64,000 bases of DNA from Herbidospora daliensis (GCF_001570585.1 NZ_BBXF01000014.1:29573-93572); one strand, 5' to 3'. Positions 47,372 to 56,363 are shown, counted from the stretch's first letter. Numbers and translations: made by a program. The notes: a model not told the origin generated them from the letters alone.

Positions 47372-49293
47372 GTGCCGAGGGCGTGCCGGATGTCGGGGTC
47401 GTCGGGGTCGAGGTCGTGGGCGCGTCTCAGGTCGTCGAGGGCGGCCTCCTCCTGGCCGAGGGCCCGGTGGGCGACGGCGCGGTTGAAGTAGACGGCGGCG
47501 TCCTCGTCGAGTTCCAGGGCCCGGGTGAGGTCGGCCAGGGCGCCTTCGGCGTCGCCGCTCTCGTAGCGGAGGATGCCGCGGTTGGCCCAGATGGCGGCCA
47601 GGTCGGGGGCGCCCTCGATGGCCACGTCGAAGGCGGCCATCGCGGCCGCGTGGTCGCCCTGGGCGGTCTCCAGCTGGCCGAGCACGGCGTGCAGGTGGGG
47701 GTTGCGCGGGTCGAGTTCCAGGCCCGACCTGACGTCGGCGCGGGCGGCCTCGTGGTCGTCGAGCATCTCGAGGATGCCGGCGCGGTTGACGTAGGCGTTC
47801 AGGAAGCCGGGGTCGAGTTCCAGCACGTGGTCGAAGTCGGCGCGGGCGCCCGCCAGGTCGCCCTGGCCGAGGCGCAGTTCGCCCCGGTTGTAGAACGCCT
47901 CCGGGAGGGGCGGGCCGACGGCCATCGCGGTCTCGTAGTCGGCCAGGGCGGCGTCGGTCTGGCCCAGGCGCAGCCGCAGGTTGCCCCGGTCGAGGTAGTG
48001 GTCGGGGACGGCGGGGTCGTAGGCGATGGCCCGGTCGAGGTCGTGCAGGGCCTCCTTCGGGTTGCCCATCGTGGCCAGCAGCTGGGCGCGGTTGGCCAGC
48101 AGGACCATGCGGTGCAGCGGGTGGGCGCCCACGGGGAGTTCCTCGGTCAGGGACAGCGCCGATTCGACCAGGTCGAGGGCGGCGTCGAGGCGACCCTGGC
48201 GCAGTTCGATGAGGGCCTTGCCGTTCTGGTCGAAGCCCAGCTTGAAGGCGCGTTCGTGCGGGTCGGGCAGGATCGTGGAGATCGCGATGGCCTGGTTGAT
48301 CCAGGCGGTCGCCCGGCCGAGGTCGCGCTGGGCGGGGTCGGGGTGGCGGGCGTCCAGCATCGCGGTGCCGTAGGCCGAGGCGGCGTGCACGGCGGGATCG
48401 ACGCTGGCGCGGCGCGCCTGGTCGTACACCTCAAGGGCCTCTGATCGGCGGCCGAGGCCGCCGAGGGCGGTCGCGGTGCGCTGGGCGAACCGCCACCAGC
48501 CGGGCGAACCCGGTTCGGAGAGGGCCAGGCCGCGGTGCCCGAGTTCCACGACGGCGTGCAGGAAACCCTCGCCCACGCAGCGGTCGACGGCGGCCCACAA
48601 CGCCTCCGCGGCGGCGCACGGGTCGCTGCCGCGCTCCAGGTGCCAGGGCAGCGCGCCGAGCATCTCCGCCGGTCCCAGCTGCGCGGCGCGGCGGTCGTGG
48701 CGGTCTCTGCGGTCGGCGGGATCGAGGGCCTCGTAGGCGGCCCAGGCGGCGGGATCGTCGGTGGTCCCGTCGGAGTCGATCACGTCGCGGGGCGCCGACG
48801 AGGTGTCGAACATGATCACGGTGACGCCGGGCAGCCGCCGGGACAACACCTGGAGCAGCTCCAGGTCGGTCGGGTCGGCTTCGTGGACGTTGTCGGCCAC
48901 CAGCGAGACGCCGTCGGGCATGACCTCCAGGGCGAGTTCGGCGATCCCGTTGGCCAGGCGCAGCGTGCGGCGCGGCGCCGGAACGAGGATGCGCTCGTCG
49001 TCGGGCAGGGTCGCGTCGATCGGCCGCCGTCTCCCGGGAGCACGCTCCCGCGATCCCGGGAGAACGGCGTCGATCTCGATGTCGAATCGGTCGGCTAGGC
49101 CGGGGGAACGCTCCAAGGCCTCGGTCACGAGTACGCGGAGCAGAGCTCCACCGAACGTGTAGGGCCCGCGCAGCCGCCGATGCGCGTTGACGGCGGCCAT
49201 GAAGAGCGGTGGCGCCCCGAGCGTGCGGAGCGCCGCCATACGGTCACGAGAGAGATCTCCCCGAACCCAGATCTGCCGAGGCCCCGGCCTCAC
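47368..49293 (-). CDS. TPR protein with degenerate ATPase-like N-terminus, peptide-linked
   Basis: Protein of 641 residues. The N-terminal ~180 residues include a Walker-B-like strand (VSLVADNVHEADPTDLELLQVL) as in STAND/LuxR-type ATPases. Residues about 250-640 are a row of canonical TPRs (several A-L--Y--A----P pairs). No DNA-binding domain is visible. The GTG start overlaps the stop of a 24-codon ORF (GTGA), and its own stop overlaps the MFS start. TPR solenoids coupled to tiny peptides are classic peptide receptors (Rap/Phr, RRNPP), so it may be the sensor of the co-encoded peptide; alternatively it processes or protects against it. Confidence 0.75.
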   Translation of the reverse strand: MRPGPRQIWVRGDLSRDRMAALRTLGAPPLFMAAVNAHRRLRGPYTFGGALLRVLVTEALERSPGLADRFDIEIDAVLPGSRERAPGRRRPIDATLPDDERILVPAPRRTLRLANGIAELALEVMPDGVSLVADNVHEADPTDLELLQVLSRRLPGVTVIMFDTSSAPRDVIDSDGTTDDPAAWAAYEALDPADRRDRHDRRAAQLGPAEMLGALPWHLERGSDPCAAAEALWAAVDRCVGEGFLHAVVELGHRGLALSEPGSPGWWRFAQRTATALGGLGRRSEALEVYDQARRASVDPAVHAASAYGTAMLDARHPDPAQRDLGRATAWINQAIAISTILPDPHERAFKLGFDQNGKALIELRQGRLDAALDLVESALSLTEELPVGAHPLHRMVLLANRAQLLATMGNPKEALHDLDRAIAYDPAVPDHYLDRGNLRLRLGQTDAALADYETAMAVGPPLPEAFYNRGELRLGQGDLAGARADFDHVLELDPGFLNAYVNRAGILEMLDDHEAARADVRSGLELDPRNPHLHAVLGQLETAQGDHAAAMAAFDVAIEGAPDLAAIWANRGILRYESGDAEGALADLTRALELDEDAAVYFNRAVAHRALGQEEAALDDLRRAHDLDPDDPDIRHALGT

Positions 49294-49364
49294 CCCTTGT
49301 GGATGACGCTCGCGGTGCCGGTGAGTTTCACCGTGCCGGGCTTCCGGACAATGATCTTCTTCAT
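49290..49364 (-). CDS. 24-residue peptide gene (candidate signalling or RiPP-like peptide)
   Basis: A 25-codon ORF that starts MKKIIVRKPGTVKLTGTA and ends HKG. It has a good Shine-Dalgarno (AGAGG, spacing 4-5) and its own promoter upstream (49408-49443). The stop TGA overlaps the GTG of the TPR gene (GTGA), so it is translationally coupled. The peptide is basic (five Lys, one Arg and one His), has no Cys and three Thr. It has no classical signal peptide, so export would need a dedicated pump; an MFS gene follows but is broken. It is too short for automated annotation. I do not recognise an exact family. Confidence 0.6.
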   Translation of the reverse strand: MKKIIVRKPGTVKLTGTASVIHKG

Positions 49365-49407
49365 CGTGCCTCTTTCCCCGCTAAAGGGTTCCCCACTTTG
49401 GGCAACA

Positions 49408-49443
49408 ACGCACAATTATTAGTACGAATGTGCGTCTCGCCAA
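49408..49443 (-). promoter_or_regulatory. Promoter with inverted-repeat operator for the peptide operon
   Basis: On the minus strand TTGGCG (49443-49438) and TAATAA (49421-49416) are 16 bp apart. A 7-bp inverted repeat ACGCACA...TGTGCGT (49408-49414 / 49429-49435) covers the -10 and part of the spacer. The AT-rich block stands out from its GC-rich surroundings. Confidence 0.5.
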
Positions 49444-49456
49444 TAGTAGAGACCGA

Positions 49457-49963
49457 CTATTTCGGGGGAAATAGCGAAGAACGGGCAGATGTCAGGACTT
49501 TCTCGACATAAAGAACAACCGAAACTCCTCTTTCCTCCCTGCGCAGTTCGCGCCAGCCGTACTTCCGGTAGAGCGCGACCGCGGCGCTCTGCTGCAGGGT
49601 GGTGTCGGCGCACAACACCGAGTAGCCGAGCTCGCGCGCCCGCTCCTCCAGGGTCTCCAGGATCAACGCGCCGTAGCCGCGCCGCTGGAAGTCGGGGTGG
49701 ACGCGCAGGCGGCACATCTCGGCCGTCTCGTCGTCGACCCGCCGCAGCGCGCCCATGGCCGCCAGCCGCCCACCGGGCACCTCGCCGACCAGGAACTCCC
49801 CCCGATCGTCGAGGTAGACCTCCTGGATCCGGGGGAAGTCGTCGTCGTAGTAGACCCCGTCGCCGGGGACCAGCCCGACCTGCGCCAGACCGGCCTGGTG
49901 CATCGCCCACACCTCGTCGAGATCCGACCAGCGGTAGCGACGCACCCGCAAAGGGGCCGTCAC
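49457..49963 (-). CDS. GNAT N-acetyltransferase
   Basis: Protein of 168 residues with RVHPDFQRRGYGALILETLE (acetyl-CoA loop) and AVALYRKYGWRE near the end. The GTG start overlaps the stop of the XRE regulator (GTGA), so the two are coupled. The substrate is unknown. Confidence 0.9.
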   Translation of the reverse strand: MTAPLRVRRYRWSDLDEVWAMHQAGLAQVGLVPGDGVYYDDDFPRIQEVYLDDRGEFLVGEVPGGRLAAMGALRRVDDETAEMCRLRVHPDFQRRGYGALILETLEERARELGYSVLCADTTLQQSAAVALYRKYGWRELRREERGVSVVLYVEKVLTSARSSLFPPK

Positions 49964-51540
49964 GTGTTGCCCATCGAGAAGTCGATCGGGGCGCGGACCA
50001 GCGCCTCCGCTTTCAGGCCGTCGAGACCGGGCACGCCTTCTCCGTTCTTGGTGACGATCGCCCGGATCAGGTCGTTGACTCGGCCCATGACCAATTCTGT
50101 CCGGTGAATGTTCTCGATCCGGTGAAGGGCGTCGAGCCCCTGCTTGACCGCCTCTTCGGGGTCTCCCTCCAGCAACCGGCACATGGCCAGGTCGATGCGG
50201 ATGAGGGTCTGGTCGAGCGGCTCGCCGGCGTACTGGCCCAGGGCCTGTTCGAGCACCACGTCGGCCTCCAGCGTCTCGCCCAGCTTCACCAGGACGTCGC
50301 CCTGGTAGAAGTAGAGCTGCCGCTCGGTGTAGCCGAACGCGGCGTCCTCCTGCTCCGAGGGCACCATCTGGGCGAAGGCCGCCCGCGCCCGCGACAGGGC
50401 GCGCTTGGCCTGTTCGACGACGTCTTTCTTCTGGCCGGTCGCCCCGGCGAGCATCGCCAGCGCGCGGGCCTCCACGACCGGGGCCATCGTCTTGGCCGCG
50501 CACGGGGTCTGGCCCGCGAGGTCGCGGCTCTTCTTCGCGAGGGTCAGGGCCTCACGCGGGTCGCCGTAGTAGAGCGGCACCAGGGATTCGCGGGCGGTCA
50601 CCCACGCCCGCAGCGCGCGGTCGCCGGTCTCGTCGGCGGCGGTGCGGCCGGTGCGGAAGAAGGTCCGGGCGAGCCGGTGGTCGCCCAGGTCGATCAGGAT
50701 CATGCCGGTCAGGCCCGATAACTGGGCGGCCATGCGGCACAACCGCTCCTGCAGGTCGACCGGCTGCCGCCGTTCCAGCGCCGTGCGGACCGCGGAGAAC
50801 TCCAGCAGCACGTCACAGAGCAGGCGTAAGGGCGGGGTGTTCATGTACTGCCTGCCGAAGCCGATCGTGGCCTCTTCCCACTGATCGAGCATCGCCGGGG
50901 AAACCGTCGCCGACACCATGACGTCGTCCATCTTGCGGCGAATGTTCTCGGTGGCCGCGAGCACCTGGGCGTCGAGCCCGGACACCTGTACGGCGGCACC
51001 TCCGGCGAGGAGCTGCAGCAGCGTCCTCCGTAGCACGTTCTCGTCCTCCTCGCCCCCGCCCTGCGCGGTCACGCCGCTGTCCGGTTGGAGCAGCAGCTCG
51101 CGCGGGACCGGGGAAACGTCGGGTCTTGCCTCTTGGGGGTCGCCGCCGCGTACGACGCCCGGCATGCGGTGGCCGTGGCCACAGATGCACGGGCCCTCGT
51201 ATCCGAGGGCGACCGGTTCAACCCGGTAGACGGTGCACAGGTAATGGAGGTATTCGGGCCCGGGCCGCTTGAGCCCGGACTCGTACGCCGACAGGAGGGT
51301 CTCCCCGATCCCCGGAGGGTTCTTGCCGTCTCTCTCGAAGAGAGCGCGTACTTGTTCGATGACGTCGGCGAGCGCTATGCCGTGCGAGAGGCGGTGGCAT
51401 TTGATCCGGGACGTACCGAACTGAACCGAGCACGCTTCGAAGATCTCCTCAGCGATGCTCGCCAGACTCCGCCCCGCGGCCAGGCCCCTGGCCCGCACCC
51501 GCCGGGCGGTCTCCGTTTCCTTGTGCTGCCTGCCGGACAT
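49960..51540 (-). CDS. XRE-type helix-turn-helix regulator with TPR-like C-terminus
   Basis: Protein of 526 residues. An N-terminal region (about 1-110) has an XRE-like helix-turn-helix (LLSAYESGLKRPGPEYLHYLCTVYRV), then a short CICGHGH zinc-like motif, and the C-terminal ~300 residues form TPR-like helical repeats. This is a common actinomycete regulator architecture. ATG 51540 has GAGAGGGG ahead. It is divergent from the small protein at 51856 and probably acts with it. Confidence 0.8.
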   Translation of the reverse strand: MSGRQHKETETARRVRARGLAAGRSLASIAEEIFEACSVQFGTSRIKCHRLSHGIALADVIEQVRALFERDGKNPPGIGETLLSAYESGLKRPGPEYLHYLCTVYRVEPVALGYEGPCICGHGHRMPGVVRGGDPQEARPDVSPVPRELLLQPDSGVTAQGGGEEDENVLRRTLLQLLAGGAAVQVSGLDAQVLAATENIRRKMDDVMVSATVSPAMLDQWEEATIGFGRQYMNTPPLRLLCDVLLEFSAVRTALERRQPVDLQERLCRMAAQLSGLTGMILIDLGDHRLARTFFRTGRTAADETGDRALRAWVTARESLVPLYYGDPREALTLAKKSRDLAGQTPCAAKTMAPVVEARALAMLAGATGQKKDVVEQAKRALSRARAAFAQMVPSEQEDAAFGYTERQLYFYQGDVLVKLGETLEADVVLEQALGQYAGEPLDQTLIRIDLAMCRLLEGDPEEAVKQGLDALHRIENIHRTELVMGRVNDLIRAIVTKNGEGVPGLDGLKAEALVRAPIDFSMGNT

Positions 51541-51855
51541 ACCGGCCCCTCTCCGTGGCCGGCCGTAGGCGCCGTCCACATGTCCCGACCGGTCCACAAT
51601 TCGTTGACACAGCGTAACCTCGGGGTTGCACTACGCCCAGAAGAAATAATGGACCAGATTTGGTGCGGCCCGGACCTGCAATAGAACGTGCTGATAGAGG
51701 ATCGTCCACCGGCGGGCGACATTCTTCAACCCACTTGGTGGTAACCGCATCCAACGCCCACTTATCACCTCGTTGACCCATCCCGCTCAGTGAGTCATCT
51801 TGGGCCGACCAGCAACGAACACAGGGTTCGGATTGCGGGAGGAGGAGGACGAACG

Positions 51856-52116
51856 TTGGGGGAGGACGATTTCGGGCATCTGGAGCGACTCGCTTCGGAG
51901 CTCGACTCGCGGGGACTCCTCGCACGGGTCGTAACCACCCAAACGGGTCGGGCCTTCGTGCGAGTGATCAACCCGAAGGCGACGAGTCTCACCGAGAACG
52001 TCGTCTGCAAGTCGGCCGACTACTGGTGGTCCTGGGGGGAGCGGATGCATCGAGCGGATGATCCGGCCGGAGCCGCCACGAAAGTCGCCCGCGTTCTCGC
52101 CGCGGTGGGCGAGTAG
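51856..52116 (+). CDS. Small protein paired with the XRE regulator
   Basis: Protein of about 86 residues from a TTG start that follows an unusually strong ribosome site (GGAGGAGGA, 51840-51848, spacing ~7). An upstream in-frame GTG at 51790 lacks such a site. The C-terminal half WWSWGERMHRADDPAGAATKVARVLAAV is Trp-rich. Small proteins of this kind lie next to XRE/TPR regulators in many actinomycetes (my recollection). Function unknown. Confidence 0.6.
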   Translation: MGEDDFGHLERLASELDSRGLLARVVTTQTGRAFVRVINPKATSLTENVVCKSADYWWSWGERMHRADDPAGAATKVARVLAAVGE

Positions 52117-52530
52117 ATCGAAACGGCGACGGGCCGGGTGAAGCGCAGTCACCCTGAGCCCGCCGTCACCGCCGCGGCTCCACGGAGCCGGCGGGCGGCC
52201 CGGTGCGGAACGTTCCCACGGGAACGTTGTGGCCGGCCCGCCGGCTCCGAATTCCACTGTCACAACCACGGTTTTCCCTGGTCTGCCGCCCGCTGACGCG
52301 GGTGGCACTGGGGGGGATCCCCCTCTCGGAGAAAGGCACGAGACACGCTTCCGGGTGCGCGTCTCCGCCCCGCTGACCGCCACACGAGCACTGGTCCCGC
52401 CGCCCTCCGCGGCCCGGCGGGACCGTGCTCACGTCCCCCGGCGTGAATGTGACGACAGCCGGTTTGATCGGCAAAAATGGGTGCAGGCCTGCCCGAATCC
52501 GACCGAGCCGATCCGAGGGGGATCCACTCC
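52117..52530. other. Intergenic region with a large palindrome
   Basis: 414 bp without a convincing gene. The main content is the nested palindrome at 52183-52249. Confidence 0.5.
52183..52249. repeat. Nested palindrome (terminator and/or operator)
   Basis: Outer arms 52183-52200 and 52231-52249 pair over 18 bp with one extra G. Nested inside is a perfect 9-bp repeat AACGTTCCC-AC-GGGAACGTT (52209-52228). The outer stem can end transcription of the upstream small gene; the inner AACGTT repeat resembles a LacI-type operator. Confidence 0.55.
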
Positions 52531-53541
52531 GTGTTCCTGCTCTCCCCGAGCCCTTCCCCGACTCCCACGCCGACCTCCACAAACTTCATCCCTGATCCGA
52601 AGGATGTGGCGAACGCGGTCTGCAGCAGTGACGACTTCGGGATCTGCAATCTGGTGAGCGGCCTCATAGGGAACGCGGACTGGGCGAAGATCGTCGCGGG
52701 CCTGCTCAGCGCGAGCATCGCGATCGTGCTGATCCTTGTCGTCGCCATCATCCTCCGGGCGATCGTGCACCGCCTGATCAAGCGCGTCTCCACCCGCGCC
52801 TCCTCCGTGTCGATGCCGGAGCGGCTGCGGTCCCGGTTCGGCGGCCCTCAGGAGGGCCTTGACGCGATCCTGGCCGAGCGCCGCCGCCAGCGATCGGAGA
52901 CCCTGGGCTCGGTGTTGCGGCACGTCACGTCGATAGTGATCCTCGGCACCGCGCTGCTGATGATCATCTCTCGCCTCGGCCTCGACCTGGCGCCGTTGCT
53001 GACCAGCGTCGGCATCCTGGGCGTCGCCATAGGGTTCGGCGCCCAGGAGCTCGTCAAGGACTTCATCGCCGGCATGTTCATGCTGATGGAGGACCAGTAC
53101 GGCGTCGGCGACGTGGTCGACGTCGGCGTCTCCACCGGCACCGTCGAGGCGGTCAGCCTGCGCATCACGCGGCTCCGCGACGCCGACGGCAAGGTCTGGT
53201 ACGTCCGCAACGGCACCATCACCCGCGTCGCCAACGAGTCGCAGGGCTGGTCGCGGGCCCTCGTGGACATCCCCGTCGCCTACGACTCCGACGTGGCCCA
53301 GACCCGCGAGATCCTGGTGGACGTCACCACCGAGATGTGGGACGACCAGCTCTACCGCGACAGCATCATCGTCGAGGAGCCCCAGGTCTTCGGCATGGAG
53401 CAGATCTCCGGCACGGCCATCGTCTTCCGGGTCGTCGCCAAGACCGCCCCGGGCAAGCAGCACGAGGTGGCGCGGGAGCTGCGTACCCGGATCAAGAGGG
53501 CTTTCGACCAGCGCGGACTGGCCATCGCCACGATCGCGTGA
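52531..53541 (+). CDS. MscS-family mechanosensitive channel
   Basis: Membrane channel of ~336 residues that releases solutes on hypo-osmotic shock. An N-terminal Ser/Pro/Thr linker, then transmembrane helices (about 60-90, 135-155 and a pore helix with VGILGVAIGFGAQELVKDFIAGMFML), then the beta domain. GTG 52531 is preferred (GAGGGGGA upstream); an earlier ATG at 52477 has no ribosome site. Confidence 0.9.
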   Translation: MFLLSPSPSPTPTPTSTNFIPDPKDVANAVCSSDDFGICNLVSGLIGNADWAKIVAGLLSASIAIVLILVVAIILRAIVHRLIKRVSTRASSVSMPERLRSRFGGPQEGLDAILAERRRQRSETLGSVLRHVTSIVILGTALLMIISRLGLDLAPLLTSVGILGVAIGFGAQELVKDFIAGMFMLMEDQYGVGDVVDVGVSTGTVEAVSLRITRLRDADGKVWYVRNGTITRVANESQGWSRALVDIPVAYDSDVAQTREILVDVTTEMWDDQLYRDSIIVEEPQVFGMEQISGTAIVFRVVAKTAPGKQHEVARELRTRIKRAFDQRGLAIATIA

Positions 53542-53575
53542 CACCGGCACTCGTGAGCTGTTTTAACCTGAGAAG

Positions 53576-53953
53576 GTGAGCAGCGAGCAGACGTTTTACG
53601 ACCTCGTCGGTGGCGAGGAGACCTTCGACCGACTCGTCAGGCGGTTCTACGAAGGCGTCCGCGAAGACCCGGTGCTCAAACCCCTCTATCCCGAAGACGA
53701 CTTCGAGGGCGCCGAAGACCGGTTGCGGATGTTCCTCAAGCAGTATTGGGGTGGCCCCAGCACCTACAGCCAGGAGCGCGGCCACCCCCGGCTGCGCATG
53801 CGGCACGCCCCGTTCGTGATCGGCGAGGCCGAGCGCGACGCGTGGCTCAAGCACATGGGCGACGCGGTCAACGAGCTCCAGCTGCCCGCCGAACAGGAGA
53901 GCAAGCTGTGGCAATACCTGGTTTACGCCGCCCACAGCCTGGTAAACGCATGA
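53576..53953 (+). CDS. glbO: Group II truncated haemoglobin (GlbO)
   Basis: Haem protein of 125 residues. The proximal His lies in [11 protein letters not shown]; Tyr/Trp of the distal pocket and the KQYWGGP turn are present. GlbO binds O2 and may detoxify NO or deliver O2 to respiration. GTG follows TAACCT by 6 bp, probably leaderless. Confidence 0.93.
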   Translation: MSSEQTFYDLVGGEETFDRLVRRFYEGVREDPVLKPLYPEDDFEGAEDRLRMFLKQYWGGPSTYSQERGHPRLRMRHAPFVIGEAERDAWLKHMGDAVNELQLPAEQESKLWQYLVYAAHSLVNA

Positions 53954-53954
53954 G

Positions 53955-55448
53955 ATGACCTCCCCCTGGTGGCGCGACGCCGTCGTCTACGAGATCTACG
54001 TCCGCAGCTTCGCCGACGCCTCGGGTGACGGCGTCGGCGACCTTCCCGGGATCACCAGCCGGCTCCCCTACCTCGCCGAGCTGGGCGTCGACGCCATCTG
54101 GCTGACCCCCTTCTACCGGTCACCGATGGCCGACGGCGGCTACGACGTGGCCGACTACCGCGACGTCGACCCGTCGTTCGGCACCCTGGCCGACTTCGAC
54201 GCCCTGATCGCCGAGGCCCACACGCTGGGCCTGCGGGTCATGATCGACATCGTGCCGAACCACAGCTCGATCGAGCACCCGTGGTTCCAGGAGGCGCTGA
54301 AGGGCGTCAAGCGCGACCGCTACATCTTCCGCACCGAGACCAACAACTGGCAGTCGGTGTTCGGCGGCCCGGCCTGGACCCGCGTCGCCGACGGCTCCTA
54401 CTACCTCCACCTGTTCGCCCCCGAGCAGCCCGACTTCAACTGGCGCAACCCCGAGGTCCACGCCGAGTTCCTCGACGTGCTGCGCTTCTGGCTCGACCGG
54501 GGCGTCGACGGCTTCCGCATCGACGTCGCCAACGGCCTCTACAAGGCCGAAGACCTGCCCGACACCACCGCCGGCTTCGTGTCCGGCAGCCCGATGTCGA
54601 GCCGTCCCGAGGTCCACGGGGTCTACCGCGAGTGGCGGGCGCTCATGGACACCTATCCCGGTGAACGTGCCTTCGTGGGCGAGGTCTGGACCGACACTCC
54701 GGAGGACCTCGCTCTTTATGTACGTCCGGACGAACTCCACCAGAGCTTCAACTTCGCCTGGCTGAAGGCCCCCTGGTCGGCCGACGCGTTCCGCGCGGTG
54801 ATCGACAAGACCCTGTCGGAGATCGCGGCGCCGACGTGGGTGTTGTCGAGCCACGACTCGGTCCGCCATGTCACCCGGTACGGCGAGGGCTCCCTGGCGC
54901 CGTCCGGGGGCATAGACCGGGCGAAAGCCGCACTTCTCGCCATGCTCGCCCTCCCGGGGTCGGCTTACCTCTACCAGGGGGAGGAACTCGGCCTCCCCGA
55001 GGTACAGGAAATTCCTCCCGACAAGCGGCAAGATCCGACCTTCTTCCAGACCAACGGCGAACTACCCGGCCGCGACGGCTGCCGGGTCCCCCTGCCGTGG
55101 TCGGGCTCGTCGAGCCCCTACGGCTTCGGCACGGGCGAACCGTGGTTGCCCCAGCCGTCGAGCTGGGCACTGCTAACCGCCGAACGCCAGGCCGCCGACC
55201 CGGCCTCGACGTTGTCCTTCTACAAGGCCGCCCTGGCCTGGCGGAAGCGAATCATGTCGGGCGGCGAGATCGAATGGCTGGCGGGGCCCGCCGACACGCT
55301 GTTCTTCCGGCGGGGGTCGGTGATCTGCGCGGTGAACTGCGGCGACGTGCCCGTTCCGTTGCCGGAGCACAAGGAGCTGGTGTTGGCGACGACCCCACTG
55401 GTCGACGACCTGCTGCCGGCCGACGGCGGAGCCTGGTTGCTGACCTGA
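53955..55448 (+). CDS. GH13 alpha-amylase-family glycosidase (alpha-glucosidase type)
   Basis: Cytoplasmic (beta/alpha)8 enzyme of 497 residues. Conserved regions: DIVPNHSS, the nucleophile Asp in GFRIDVANGL, acid Glu in AFVGEVWT and SSHDSVRH. No signal peptide. It probably splits short alpha-glucosides (oligo-1,6- or alpha-1,4-glucosidase); specificity cannot be read. It starts 1 bp after the glbO stop, so the two are co-transcribed. Confidence 0.93.
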   Translation: MTSPWWRDAVVYEIYVRSFADASGDGVGDLPGITSRLPYLAELGVDAIWLTPFYRSPMADGGYDVADYRDVDPSFGTLADFDALIAEAHTLGLRVMIDIVPNHSSIEHPWFQEALKGVKRDRYIFRTETNNWQSVFGGPAWTRVADGSYYLHLFAPEQPDFNWRNPEVHAEFLDVLRFWLDRGVDGFRIDVANGLYKAEDLPDTTAGFVSGSPMSSRPEVHGVYREWRALMDTYPGERAFVGEVWTDTPEDLALYVRPDELHQSFNFAWLKAPWSADAFRAVIDKTLSEIAAPTWVLSSHDSVRHVTRYGEGSLAPSGGIDRAKAALLAMLALPGSAYLYQGEELGLPEVQEIPPDKRQDPTFFQTNGELPGRDGCRVPLPWSGSSSPYGFGTGEPWLPQPSSWALLTAERQAADPASTLSFYKAALAWRKRIMSGGEIEWLAGPADTLFFRRGSVICAVNCGDVPVPLPEHKELVLATTPLVDDLLPADGGAWLLT

Positions 55449-55502
55449 CCGTGTTCTGAGAGGGAAAGTTTTCTACCCGCTCACTTCTCCCGTCGTCTTC
55501 CA

Positions 55503-55528
55503 CCCAGGAGGAGAAAACCACTCCTGGG
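55503..55528. terminator. Hairpin after the GH13 gene
   Basis: Perfect 8-bp inverted repeat CCCAGGAG / CTCCTGGG around a 10-nt loop. It lies 55 bp after the GH13 stop and just before the truncated gene at 55540. Confidence 0.55.
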
Positions 55529-55539
55529 AGACTGACGCC

Positions 55540-55773
55540 GTGACCGCTTTACACGAGGGCATGATCATCAGCGTCCGGACCCGCCGGGACGTCGTGGTCG
55601 TCGATCCGGCGCGATTCCTGGCGGCCGCTCGTGCGGCCTATCGCGAGCTCCATCCCGACGCCGACGAGGCCGAGGTGGTCGCCGAGGTCGCCGACGTGTG
55701 CACGTCCTCGATCAGGTGGTCGCCCACGTGGACGCACTCCTCCGGTTCCACCCCCAGCCGGGCCGCCGCGTGA
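55540..55773 (+). pseudogene. 5' fragment of an unknown gene, truncated by a deletion
   Basis: GTG start with GGGAG ahead. The first ~53 residues (TALHEGMIISVRTRRDVVV...EVVAEVADV) look like genuine coding sequence. From about 55697 the frame becomes the antisense of the HAD gene and ends at 55773. The C-terminal part of the original protein is absent. The family is not recognised. Confidence 0.55.
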
Positions 55774-56243
55774 CGGTAGATCTCGGGGTCGGGCTTGCGA
55801 TGGCCGCATTCGGCGGCGACGACCGTACAGGACAGGAAATCGGCCACCCCGATCAGGTCAGGGCGTGAGTTGCCGTTGGTGATCAGGGCCAGCGGGTGGC
55901 CGCGCGACCGCAGCTCCCGCAGACAGGGCAGCGTGTCCGGATAAAGGGTGACCCCGGCGTGCCGGGCGCGCATGTACTCGGCGTGCACACGATCGGCGAA
56001 GCCGCCCGCCGCGCCCGTCAGCCGGGCGCACTCGGTGAAGGCCGCCCGCCGGATGTCCTCCATCGGCGCGCCGGCGAACTCGGGCCGGGCCGCCACGTCG
56101 TCGCGGACCCGTCTCAGCCACTCGGCCGTCACCGGCGGATCGAAGAGGCCCGCCGCCAAGACCAAGGCCCGCCGCATCGCTCCCTGGAAGTCCCACAGGG
56201 TCTCGTCGCCGTCGAAGGTGACCACTCTCACCCGGTGAATCAT
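55638..56243 (-). CDS. HAD-family hydrolase with replaced C-terminus
   Basis: Protein of 201 residues. The catalytic motif DGDETLWDF at the N-terminus, LITNGNSRPD (motif II), a KPDPEIY Lys (motif III) and HVGDHLIEDV (motif IV) are all present. After HVGDHLIEDV the sequence becomes a Ser/Thr/Ala stretch that is the antisense of the neighbouring fragment, so the normal last ~30 residues are lost. The catalytic core may still fold. Start MIHRVRVVTFDGDET. Confidence 0.8.
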   Translation of the reverse strand: MIHRVRVVTFDGDETLWDFQGAMRRALVLAAGLFDPPVTAEWLRRVRDDVAARPEFAGAPMEDIRRAAFTECARLTGAAGGFADRVHAEYMRARHAGVTLYPDTLPCLRELRSRGHPLALITNGNSRPDLIGVADFLSCTVVAAECGHRKPDPEIYRHAAARLGVEPEECVHVGDHLIEDVHTSATSATTSASSASGWSSR

Positions 56244-56363
56244 GCCCCGAAAAACTTCTGGGAACTTTTTGTTATCCCCTCGCGACCCGGAGGTCTCCTG
56301 TGTGGCGGCGCGTAGTGAGCGCCCCCTCCACGTCTCCTCAACAGGACAAGGACTCCAACCACC

